From contig JAGMWU010000051.1 of the NCBI GenBank assembly GCA_018697195.1, positions 62,001-126,000 on the forward strand: DNA of 64,000 nucleotides, given 5' to 3'. The stretch comes from Certhia americana. Taxonomy: Eukaryota; Chordata; Aves; Passeriformes; Certhiidae. Position numbers and translations under genes: made by a program. Shown here piece after piece: positions 40,201 through 49,954 of this stretch. How positions within the stretch are numbered: position 1 is the first letter of the stretch; each line of letters starts with the position of its first letter. The notes below the pieces were generated by a model. That model did no database searches. It was given only the letters and a program-made list of their open reading frames with translations, and was not told where the DNA came from.

Positions 40201-43200
40201 TCAAAGACAGACCATCTGATAAAAGAAAAATTGTCTTTCCAAAGCAGTATTTGTTCTGGAATAAATGGTCTCATGACTAACCTTCCCATTCACTTGTTCA
40301 AAAAAACGAAGTCAATAAGGAGGACAGAAGAAAACAAAACCAAATAAGGAAAATATGAATTAATTAAACACCACTATGTCACACAAGAGGTCAAGATTAC
40401 TATTCGACGCCAAGTAGTAATCCCTTTATTTTTGGAACCTGTGAAAAACAGTGACAGTATATGTTACAATTCTTCCAGTAATACTATTTCATCAAGTACA
40501 CTCATGGAAGAACAAAATTTAAAAGGATATTCCAGACTGCCCAATTTACTCCAGCTGCTTACTCAGTTTAAAGCAGAACTTTTAACTCTTAACTCTAAAA
40601 TAAAGCATTTCAATGAGGCCAATCCATTACCACAGAATCTGGATAAAGCCTTTTTAGACTCTCCAGGATCTCTGCTCTCATCTGTTCACGCCTTCCTTCA
40701 TGGTAATCAATTTTGGCATTCTGCAGTTCACCAACTATTCTGTTCAAGTCTTCGTTCACTTCAGTCATTCGCACTGTTGCATTCTCAATTTCCTTAGCCA
40801 GCGCTTCCTCCTGCTGTTTTTTTTCTGTTAATGATACACTTTGAACAGAAGCAAAAATAAAAAGCAATTCACAATTTCATTTTTACATTCTTTCAGTATA
40901 TGCTTGCAGTATAAATTCTGTGGTCACCTAACTTCACAAGGAGTAAATATTAGGCACAAGACAAGATCCAGAAGGCAAGAACCGAGCTGTGTTAATACAC
41001 AATACAAATATTAATGCTTTCTAGAGCATCACAACTACAAAACTGTCCACATTTCTTGCTCAGAATTTGTCCAATAATAGCCCTATATCCACACAGTACT
41101 GTAACTCATGGGAAATTAGTATTATAGAACCAATTCAAACAAAATACGGAGTAGTCATCATACTTCCCACTTTATTTTGACAGCTAAAGTCAAAATACTA
41201 TAAAGCTGAAATATGCAGCAAAATTAGTAAGAATTCCAGTTCTTATTAAAATTTCAAAGAAAATTATTAGAAGGAAATGGAAACCTGCCATTTAAAAAAA
41301 ATTATTAGTATCAAAGAAATCCAGTTAGCTTCTAATTTTTAACACATACTTGCATATTTTAGCATATTCTTCCAACTTCTCTATGCGTTTTTCATGCTCT
41401 TCTACCTGTTCCAGAGTCTGTTTGATGGTTACCTATGCAGTCACAAACAGAATGTATTAAAAAATAATTAAAAATTATTAAAAAAAAATAAAAATAAACA
41501 TGAGCAAAATGACAGTTTTAAGATATACAGCTCTACATTCAGGACAAGTACTGAGATAAAGCTTTTCTTCTTTATTGCTATTTCATGGTGAAGTAACAGC
41601 ATCTCTTTGGCAACAGTAGGTGCCAAGCTGCACCTGAACAAATAATATAGGGAAATTATTTTTCCGAAGTCATTACTGGATTTTCCATGTTCAGGTACAG
41701 TTTAGGGAAAGCCTCTTCAGCACAGAGAATCATGACACCATAAGTTTAAAAACTTTTAAACAAAGAGCCAGGAAATTATAGGTCTTGAAACAGAAGAGGT
41801 GGTATTCTTGGCCCTACTTCAATAGCTTTTTCCAAAGAAGTAGACACAGTTTCCAAACTGACACAAAACATTGTAGTAAAAAAAGTCCACCAAAGGTAAA
41901 GAATTTTCAATTACTCATATTTATTAAAAACACAGTAACTAAAGCAAGTGGAGAAGAAAAAAAAATACTGCTACCTACACAGTTTATTAAGCCTTAATTT
42001 AATTCCTGAACTCCTTGTGACCATAATAATTAATTCTAGGGATGCAAAGTTAACCTCTTCTTGCACCCACTTCTATGTTTGCATCTTCATATTTCATGCA
42101 CTCTTAAGTATTCCTTATTCTTTTCTCAACAACACAAGGGGACTTGCTCAGTTTAAGAAGCACAGGCAATGGAATTTATTTCATTTCTAGATATTAACTA
42201 TATTTTCCTGGTAACTAGTACTTCAAAAAGAAATAGCATTTAATGAAGAAAAAAGGATGTATGAATATTAGCTTAGCTGTTACGGTAAGAATAACTTTAT
42301 ATCCTCATAAACATGGAGTAAAATATCAACTTTTCCATAGAAGCAAGTGTATATGTTCAAGAATGAGCTGTTTGGAACTCTACTGCTCATGAAGTCTCAT
42401 ATGATGCATTTTTAAGCTTTCTGAACAGCAATCTCCCTTCCTTGACTCTGCAACTAAATGCTGAAGAAATGCACATTGCCTCCTTTACCTTCTTTGTAGG
42501 TGACAAAAATGCAAGTTAGCAGAGTTTGGGGGGAAAAAAAAAAAAACAAAAAAAACCCCAGAAACCCCACAACACCTAACAGGACAAGGTTTCCAGCAAA
42601 ACAGAAATAATAAGCTGAGCTTCTGCCCTTTTTACTTCTATCAAAAGCAAACATCAGGCATGGCAACCAAGCCAGAGTGAAAAATGTAGGTATTTTATTG
42701 TTACATGTTTGGATCTGCAAAAAGATATCAGAATCAAAATGACTGCAACTGTACTCACATAAAAAAGCTACCTCTGAAGTTCAAGAGAAGAGTGGACGCT
42801 GAGATTTTTCCAAGTACAACACATTCTTACATACACCTGACCTTAAAACCATCTCAAAAAGCAAAAGGTAGCTGTGATCAAAACACACACCTGCAGGGTG
42901 TGAGTGTCACACATCTACAATGGCAGTGGGACACCTCAGAAAGACTACACTTACAAAACCAGAAACTGATGAGAGTTAAGCCAATGTTCTGAATAACTGC
43001 AAAATATGAGAGCCAAAGCTTTCAAACCTAAATCCTCAGTGCGGGCTCACGCAAATGATTTCTGAATAAACATAGAGGCCATTTTGGTAAACCTGCTGCA
43101 ACATGGAAACTGAGTTAACACTCGCAATACACTTCTTCTGATGAGGATTTGATTACATCAAAGCATTGAACACGTTTATATAGACAGTTATATCAGAGGG

Positions 43201-46200
43201 AATGGCAGATAGACATTCTTCTAGTTTGATGCAGATACCTCAATTTCATTTTTCTTCCTGCGATTAAGTTTCAGCCTTTCTTGATCTCCTTTATCCTCCC
43301 AACAAAGTTTTTCGAGCTGCTGGGCTAGCGTAGCTACTTTCTTTCTTGCCACTTCCTTTAGCTCTTTGTACCGCTCTAACTGGACAAAAAGAAATTAAAA
43401 AAAACCCTCATTCCTTGGAAAGTGAGAAGACTCATGTTGTTACAGCTTTAAGTAACTTCACCTACCTAAATTTTATGGAAACTACTCAATTCTCCAGCAG
43501 ACTCTTCTAGCTACTGACTGCGTTAAAACAAGCTAAATTTTTCTAGAGTAAGATTCAATCCGAAGTTTATACCTAATACTTCTCACCTACAGTAGTTTTT
43601 TTAGCCTTTTTTATTACTCTTATTGTTAGGGGAAGCTTATAGTACTTCCCATTCAATCTGAAGTTTAACACTAAGTTTTTGCGTAGCCCAAAATTAGTGC
43701 AATATTTTCAGCATTCTCATGTTATTAAAAAATTTCCTCTAGCAAGTGAAATCTAAATATTTTAAACAACTCTGCTAAGTGATGACTAACTGACAACAAA
43801 AGTGCAGCACAAGAAGATGTACAAACTAAGGTAACAACCCTGCAGGTTCTCCAGTAATTGATCAGAAACTATTTTAAGGAGAAGACAGTGGAAAAAAGCT
43901 ATCACGTAGTTTTACAAACATTCGTGGCCATATAGTTGCAAAGACAGCTTCTTGTGAAGTGAATTTACTATTAAGGGATGTAGCCCTTCAGACTCACACC
44001 CACAGCAGATTTGTATACTGCTAGGTCTGGTTTACCTTTTATCTTCATTGCTTCACCCTAACTGATATCTCACATGAAAAGCCAGTTCTCAAAAATCACT
44101 CCCCGAGACCCTGACAAACATTTTCTGTCCTACCATCCCACAATGTATCATATGCCTAAATAAAACTTAGAATTTTGGTTTTGCTTGAGTTCAAGGGCAA
44201 AAAGATAATTAAAAAATCACAGGTCATCAGTGAAACAACCGTTTCCACGTAATCAGGAGAATTTCTGGACTTCTCAAAAGTAAGCAGTACTTTTGGGCCT
44301 CTTGGTTCACCTGACTTTCTCCCAGCTCAATATCTGCTGCTCTCTGCCTTCTGTCTTCTTCAGTTTTCTCCTCAAACACTCTCCATGCCTTCTCAATATC
44401 ACTCAGTTCTCTCTCTAGTTCTTCTATGTTCTGCTTTTCCTTATCACAGGATTTCTCCTTGTCCCTTAGAGATTTTTTAGACGTTTCTACTTTCTTGATT
44501 TGGTAGGATCTGTTTTCCTTTGCTTTTATATAGAGGGGTCTCTGCTGAACCAGTGATGCTTCCAGAGTCCTAAAAAACAAAACCAGAAACAAACCCAAAA
44601 CAACAAAGCCATGGAAAAGGGGCAAGAGGGAAGACAGAAGAGACACTCCCTCCCCTCCACTGATCACATATGTGAACAATCAGTTTTAAACTGTAAGGTT
44701 GGAGCTTACACTGTGGATTTTTTTTTTCTTTTTACATCCACTGAAAATAGTAATTTACGAAGTGAAACTAAAATTTAGTAGCCAACTTATATAATCATCT
44801 ATGTATCTAGGCATGGTAGAGGAGGTAAAAACTATTTCTGGATTTTACTTCAGTGAACTGCTAGGAACTGACTTCCATAGCACTGGCTATCACTCAATTT
44901 TTTTACCAGGAAATGCACACCTACCAAGCAACTCCCAGTGCAGGTAATGCTTTATTCAACTATCATGAAATCTGATTGGAAAACCTACTTCATTTCTTTT
45001 TCCATATGCTGTTGGTCCCTGTTTAGTATCCCAAGCTTTTTTTTCTTGACTTTAAATGAATCTTCTGCTGTAGAAAGAGACTCTTTCTTGATATAAGCCT
45101 CCATATTCTTTTCATCCAAACTGCTTTTCAGAAAGTCAATTTGTTTTTCATTGTGATAAAGCTGAAAAAGCTGCAGCTGTATCCTTTCTTCATCCAGTTC
45201 CTTGATTAGCATCTGGTAATGCTCTGCCTAACAACAGTAAAATTTAATTTATAGTTTATAAAAACTATTTTCCACCATTAGCAGTCTAATTTCAAGGCCA
45301 AAATGATGTAAGATGACGTACAAGTAGCTGTAATTCCAGTAATGGTCACTAATCATAAAACTCAAATATTTAAATCAGTACTTCAATTAATTAATTACTG
45401 GCAAGCCTATGCTTTCTTTTATTTAGATTACATGTATTCCTCTACCTTTTTAAATGATACTAAATTATTATATAGTACACAATGCTGAAAAATCTACTAG
45501 GCTAAAACCAACAGAAGTTTGTGGGTATGTTTTGTTGGCTTGTGCTTTTTTAAACACTATTGAACACCATCTCACAAGAAATGCAAAATCTGGCAAATCA
45601 GCACAAAAAAAATGGAATAACTTGAAGCTACCTCCTCTTTTTCCATCTTTGCTTGTTTGCGTTCTGCTGCCACGCTTTTTTTCTTGTTATAATTAAACTG
45701 TGCATCCTCTTCTGCTTGCTGCATTTTCTTCTTCTTTTGTTCATAGTCTTCAGCATATTCCCATGAATTACTAATTTGTTCAAAAAGTTGAGTTCTCTCC
45801 TTTGGCTTCTTCATTGCAATTGATTCTACTGTTCCCTAAACCAAAATGGAAAACAAATAAATTAAGCAGCACTGCAGATCATTCTGATGCCGTATGAATT
45901 TAAGAGCATATAGTACAGATTGACCTCTGTATATATTTATGGTGGAAAAGCATACAGATTCAAACCCAAGGAAAAGATTCAGTGCCAAAATGAGGATCAC
46001 CTAGCCACTTTCCTGTAAAAGGGAAAAATCCATCCTTCCTTAGGAACTTTTGTCAGCAACTCTAAGGAAGACGATTTTGTAAAATGTATTATTTGTCAAA
46101 AGCTTAAGGCCTATGTCATTAAATTCTTGGAAACTAATAGCTGAAGAGAATTTTCAAACCCTCAATCTCAACAAAAAAATCCTTTACATTTTCATGTGTC

Positions 46201-49069
46201 TTTACTAACATGAGCGTTTTAAGATGAAACTCCTTTTTACTAGCATTCTTACAATTAAATACACTAAGCATTTATACAGACCCATACTTTTTTATATATT
46301 GTGAATAACAGAAGCACTCAAGTTTCTTCCAGATTAGCTTCCTTCTTACTAGTGTATGCATGTACATACAAACCCCATCAAGTGTGTCCTGTAGTCTTGT
46401 AGTTCTTGGCAAGGTCAGGAAAAAGTATGTTGCTTTGTAGTTGACTAAGGGTGCTCTCATCTCTAGACAATACTTACCTCTGCAATCTATGAAATTACCT
46501 AGGAACCTTTTGTTTTCTTCTGAAAGTACCTTGAATGCTCACCTGAAAAATAAGGCAATTCCTGGCCTTGACAAGAATGCCGATTTTTTCAAGCTCAGAT
46601 ATGTATGCAGATCGGCTGATAGGCCTGTCATTGAAAAGAAACTCAGAACAGCTACCTAAAGGAGGAAAGGGAAAAAAAATACTGCTGAAAATGGCTACAA
46701 CAAAAAAATCCACTGGAAAAGACTTAACTAGTGGAATAATTGAACTGAGCAATTTTCTCAAAGAAAACAATAGATTTCAATTACTCATTTATTCTTCAGT
46801 AGTTTATTTTTTTCTGTTTGAAAACTCCGGTTTCTAATTTTAGTACTTTCTAAAGGAACTAACACGCTTCTGGTGCTCATGCCTGCGGCAAGGTGTCAGA
46901 CCCCATTTCCTAGAGAAAATCATCATCTACAGAACCCAAGGAAATATCTAGAGACAGATATTGAGCAAAAAACATCTAATAACGTGTTTAATTTTTAACT
47001 AAATAACCCAAATATATTTTTTAAATTTATATCACTACTAAAATGCTATCTGAAGGACCATACTAATCTGCCCAACTATGAATTAATATTGGGCATCTGA
47101 AATTCCAAGTTGGGTTATTTTTGGTTTCCATTTCTTTATACATCAGACAATAGACAGTAGAATCTACTACCTACCACGAATAACTCTTGAGAATGTTTTT
47201 TCTTCCCCATCTTCCTCACAATACACTATCTTCACGCTAGCTGTAGAAGAAACAGGTTTTCCAACATGTGCTCCATGAATAAGTTCTCGAACACCTTTAA
47301 CTCGTAAATTTGATGTCTTTTCACATATCACAAAGCTAACAGCATCCATTATGTTAGATTTTCCTTAAAGAGTAAAAAAAAAAATTAAGATATTTTTGAC
47401 ATTACATAAATGGAAGCATTTTATTAAGAATTAAAGAATCTGGAGAACGGCCAAATTCTTAAAAAATTCTATTTCTAATTATGTATTTCTTTTATTCTTT
47501 TAGAAATTCTTCCCTGTGAGGGTGGTTAGATAGTGGCACAGGTTACATTTTAATATGCAACACACTGGCAGCAGAAAAATAAGCCTGTCTGTAATAAAAA
47601 TGATGACAAAGCTGATTTATTTGTTCAGCCTTACTGAAGAAGTCTTTTGTTTGCTACACAGGCTTCTTTAGATAAGAGTGTGCCACATCACCCTCCTTCC
47701 TTGGCAGTGTGCTTTCTGGAGTGAAGTGAGGGAGATTTATTACATGAGCACTCCATCTCCAACTTTTCCACTGCAACGCCAGCCTCCTGAAGAAAACTAG
47801 CATTTTCCCAGATCCATCCACCACAGCAACAAAGCTATCTGGTCATAGTCCTTGAACAGAAATCCTCCTAATGGAATCCTTTTTGGTTTATCCCTTTTAT
47901 CTTGAGCATTTCTGCTGACAGCTTAATTATTTTCAGCCTTCAACCTTGCTATTTTGACAATATTTTGACTTAGTCTCAAAAGTATTGAAAAGGAAGAACA
48001 CTAGGTGGAAAACAGAGAAATAAAAACACTCAAGTCAGGCATTACATAATATTCACGCCTTTTTTTCCCTGGATTTATCTATAAAATGTATTCAGATTTA
48101 AATGAAAAAGCACCTGGAAAAAGTATAATTCTGAGACTTTACAATATAGAACAGTGGGGATAGGCTGATAAAGAACACGATAACAGTGCTAAATACATTC
48201 AACTTACATTCACAGATCTAACTTCAATCAGCTAAGCGAGGAAACTACGGGGTCTAAAAGTCTGAATTACAAATTAAATTATAAACAGACTGGGGAAACT
48301 GAAGCACGATGTTAAACCCATCCTCGTTGCTCTGTTGAGCCAGCCCTCACTTCCTATCACTTTGACAAACAGACATAAAATCCCCTCTGTTGGACCGAGT
48401 TTTCTGAAGCAGAGATCGAGTTTTAAGATGTTCCAGCAGCACCCCGGGCTCACGGCGCTGCACCCACAGAGCCCTGCCCGGCTGAGCCCGGCTTCACGGC
48501 GGCCGCCATTTCGCGGAGCCCCTCTTCCCTTCCCGGAGAAAGCGCAGCAAAACCCACAGAATCCCATCAAGAAGCAGGCTTCCACCGCTACAGCCCAGAG
48601 TATTAAAATAAAAACATCTTTATTTGATCTTTGTCAGCTGGGGCGGCCAAGACAAGGTGTGCTGTTTGCAAACTAGGCTTTCTGCTTAAGCTGGAAAGCA
48701 CCAAGCCAGCTCCAAATTAAAATTCCCTCAAACCCCTCTCCCACCGGCCACGCCTGCCCTTCCATGCTGAAAAAAAAATCTACACTTTCAGCTAAGAATT
48801 ATAGAGCCGGTGCCTCCAAGGCTTCATTTGTGCTTGCCACCTTTTCAGGCACACGAGGAGATTTTCAGCAGCCCGTGAGGCTGACTCCCACCAAAGTGAG
48901 CTCTCAATGTTGACAGCTCACGCAGCAGCTGCCCCCTCCCCGCACAGCCACCCACACTACCTGATCCATTGGGCCCGATAATACAGTTGAACCTCATGAA
49001 GGGGCCGATAACCTGCTGCCCCCTCCACGACTTGAAATCCTTCACCACCAGCAGCTTCAAATAACCCAT
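18795..49069 (-). CDS. SMC1B: SMC1B, meiotic cohesin subunit SMC1 beta (25 coding exons, complete)
   Basis: Exons from the start codon, minus strand: 49069-48961, 47363-47175, 46655-46543, 45835-45632, 45227-44989, 44569-44311, 43379-43239, 41432-41350, 40838-40631, 38427-38242, 35828-35649, 34641-34495, 33922-33785, 33289-33173, 30674-30568, 29809-29668, 28898-28753, 27606-27453, 26103-26005, 25126-24970, 24239-24085, 22693-22542, 21768-21699, 19256-19146 and 18905-18795. Every intron is GT-AG and the phases agree, giving 1238 residues (human about 1235). Walker A GPNGSGKSN is at 32-40. Coiled coils cover about 165-500 and 685-1040, with the hinge between. The ABC signature LSGGEK is at 1124-1129 and Walker [13 protein letters not shown] at 1148-1159. 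SMC1 beta pairs with SMC3 in meiotic cohesin and acts in sister cohesion, axis length and telomere protection. The somatic paralogue SMC1A is excluded by resemblance to SMC1B throughout the coiled coil and tail. Confidence 0.95.
20966..21016. repeat. 14-bp tandem repeat (about 3.5 units)
   Basis: The unit ctagctatccccag repeats with a 14-bp period. Each junction makes the palindrome AGCTAGCT. It lies in the SMC1B intron between exons 23 and 24. Confidence 0.85.
21699..22693 (-). CDS. SMC1B: SMC1B exons 22-23: signature motif and Walker B
   Basis: Exon 22 (22542-22693) encodes [15 protein letters not shown] through [20 protein letters not shown] and carries the ABC signature. Exon 23 (21699-21768) is only 70 nt and encodes [24 protein letters not shown], with Walker B and the catalytic-type Glu 1153. 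An LTR-like element lies in the intron between them on the same strand. Confidence 0.95.
21880..22245 (-). mobile_element. Probable solo LTR of an endogenous retrovirus
   Basis: On the minus strand the element starts TGTGGGGCTAAC and ends near GCGACA, close to a TG...CA pair. It has a TATA-like TTATATAA (complement of 21975-21982) and AATAAA (complement of 21953-21958). The 5-bp direct repeat gtctt lies at 21875-21879 and 22246-22250, with 2 bp between the repeat and the CA end on one side. No viral coding frame is present. It sits in the SMC1B intron between exons 22 and 23, on the SMC1B sense strand. Confidence 0.6.
28506..28559. repeat. Short direct duplication (33-bp period)
   Basis: A 21-bp block containing ggtttatgggatggctct occurs at 28506-28526 and again at 28539-28559, separated by 12 bp. 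It lies in an SMC1B intron (between exons 17 and 18) and has no evident function. Confidence 0.8.
30675..33172. other. Large SMC1B intron 14, no recognised element
   Basis: About 2.5 kb of AT-rich intron sequence lies between exons 14 and 15. Short frames on both strands have no domain resemblance. The stretch near 32410-32540 is A/C-rich and of low complexity. I could not assign a repeat family. Confidence 0.55.
34495..40838 (-). CDS. SMC1B: SMC1B exons 9-12: hinge region
   Basis: These exons (40631-40838, 38242-38427, 35649-35828, 34495-34641) encode residues 446-686. They hold [16 protein letters not shown], then [41 protein letters not shown] and the glycine-rich GVISGGSSD. This is the SMC hinge, which dimerises with the SMC3 hinge. 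The intron between exons 10 and 11 carries two CR1 pieces in antisense. Confidence 0.93.
36110..36295 (+). mobile_element. CR1 LINE 3'-end fragment, antisense to SMC1B
   Basis: The stretch 'gccagagaagctgtggctgt', 'gcaacctggtctagtggaag' and 'ccaaaccagtctgtgattc' is the CR1 3' terminal region in plus orientation, ending at the usual tail position. It directly precedes a second CR1 piece that begins in the endonuclease region. Confidence 0.85.
36300..38170 (+). mobile_element. CR1 LINE ORF2 remnant (endonuclease-RT), antisense to SMC1B
   Basis: The order of blocks follows CR1 ORF2: 'gggatacagactttttggga', 'gggtgtctgctacaggctgc', 'gctcctgacaaaactcaaaa', 'aattacaggatggtcaccct' and 'cattcacttc'-type RT sequence up to about 38150. 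Stops and frameshifts break it into frames of under 82 codons. Its end is about 70 bp from SMC1B exon 10 (38242-38427). It lacks the CR1 3' end, which lies instead in the separate piece before it. Confidence 0.85.
38428..40630. other. SMC1B intron 9, no recognised element
   Basis: About 2.2 kb of AT-rich sequence lies between exons 9 and 10. Short plus-strand frames, such as 39759-39950, have no recognisable domain or splice partners. Nothing else is evident. Confidence 0.5.
47175..49069 (-). CDS. SMC1B: SMC1B exons 1-2: N-terminal ATPase head
   Basis: Exon 1 (48961-49069) begins [17 protein letters not shown] and ends in the middle of the P-loop glycine codon (tca g|gtagtg). Exon 2 (47175-47363) resumes with G37-K-S-N-I-M-D. 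The ATP-binding P-loop is therefore split across a 1.6-kb intron. An in-frame upstream ATG would add 13 residues (MELRSF...), but MGYLK aligns with the N-terminus of vertebrate SMC1 proteins, so it is preferred. Confidence 0.93.
48490..48525. promoter_or_regulatory. YY1- and E2F-like sites in SMC1B intron 1
   Basis: The stretch ggccgccatttcgcgg combines a YY1-type GCCGCCATTT with an overlapping E2F-type TTTCGCGG, in a local GC-rich patch about 450 bp downstream of SMC1B exon 1. Placement in intron 1 near a CpG-island promoter fits a regulatory role, but this is motif resemblance only. Confidence 0.35.
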
Positions 49070-49305
49070 CCCCGCGGGGAGCCGGGAGCAGAAGCTCCTG
49101 AGCTCCACGCCCCAACTCCCTCAAAGAGACGAGCCCCTTTCACCAGCTGGCCTCCAGGAAGAAAGACAACCCCACCCAACGCTTCTTGTCCACAATTTCA
49201 CCGCCTCGAAGGGAAAGGGAAGGAAAGGCCCAGCACCGCCCTCACAGCCTCAGCGCCTCGTGCGGCGGCCCCGCCCCGCAGCGCCGCACGGTGGGCTCCG
49301 CTCTT

Positions 49306-49800
49306 ATCCCCATCACGACGGGCCGCCTCGTGTCCCGGTTAGCCACCGCCGCCGCTCCCATTCCCATCACGACAGGTCGCCTCGTGTCCCGGTTAGCCAC
49401 CGCCGCCTCGTGTCCCGGTTAGCCACCGCCGCCGCTCCCATTCCCATCACGACAGGCCGCCTCGTGTCCCGGTTAGCCACCGCCGCCGCTCCCATTCCCA
49501 TCACGACAGGCCGCCTCGTGTCCCGGTTAGCCACCGCCGCCGCTCCCATTCCTATCACGACAGGCCTCCTCGTGTCCCGATCGGCCACCGCCGCCGCTCT
49601 TATCCCCATCGTGACGAGCCGCCTCGTGTCCCGGTTAGCCACCGCCGCTGCTCCCGTTCCCATCGCGACGGGCCGCGGTGTGTCCCGGCTGGACGCCGCT
49701 CCCGTTCCCATCGCGACGGGCCGCGGTGTGTCCCGGCTGGAAGCCGCTCCCGTTCCCATCGCGACGGGCCGCGGCGTGTCCCGGCTGGCCGCCGCCGCTC
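49306..49800. repeat. GC-rich minisatellite of 54- and 48-bp units
   Basis: The shared core (c/t)gtgtccc recurs at 49329, 49383, 49409, 49463, 49517, 49571, 49625, 49679, 49727 and 49775. Spacing is 54 bp for most units, 26 bp once (a deleted unit) and 48 bp for the last two. Units contain cccatcacgac or cccatcgcgac, ccgcctcgtgtcccgg and ccaccgccgccgc. Because 54 and 48 are multiples of three, long apparent open frames run through both strands. These are most likely artefacts. The array ends about 40 bp before the RIBC2 start codon. Confidence 0.95.
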
Positions 49801-49837
49801 CCGCTCTCAGTCCAGCCCCGCCGTCCCTCCCGGCACC

Positions 49838-49954
49838 ATGAGCGGGCTGGGGCCGCAGCGGGAGCTGGAGGAGGCTGCCGCCTTGGAGCGGCGGCGGCAC
49901 CGGGAGCTGCTGCGGCGGGGCCGCATCTTCAACGCACGTATCCGCACCATAGGG
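49838..49954 (+). CDS. RIBC2: RIBC2 coding exon 1
   Basis: The exon encodes residues 1-39, MSGLGPQRELEEAAALERRR through RRGRIFNARIRTIG, and ends at ggg|gtgagt in phase 0. Its CpG-rich codons follow from its position in the CpG island. The conserved part begins only around residue 12. Confidence 0.88.

Noticed and set aside
49260..49900. Long open frames of 193 codons (plus) and 177 codons (minus) with 18-residue repeats
   Set aside because: They are produced by the tandem array, whose 54- and 48-bp units are multiples of three and lack stops. They have no homology-like features and lie in a promoter region.
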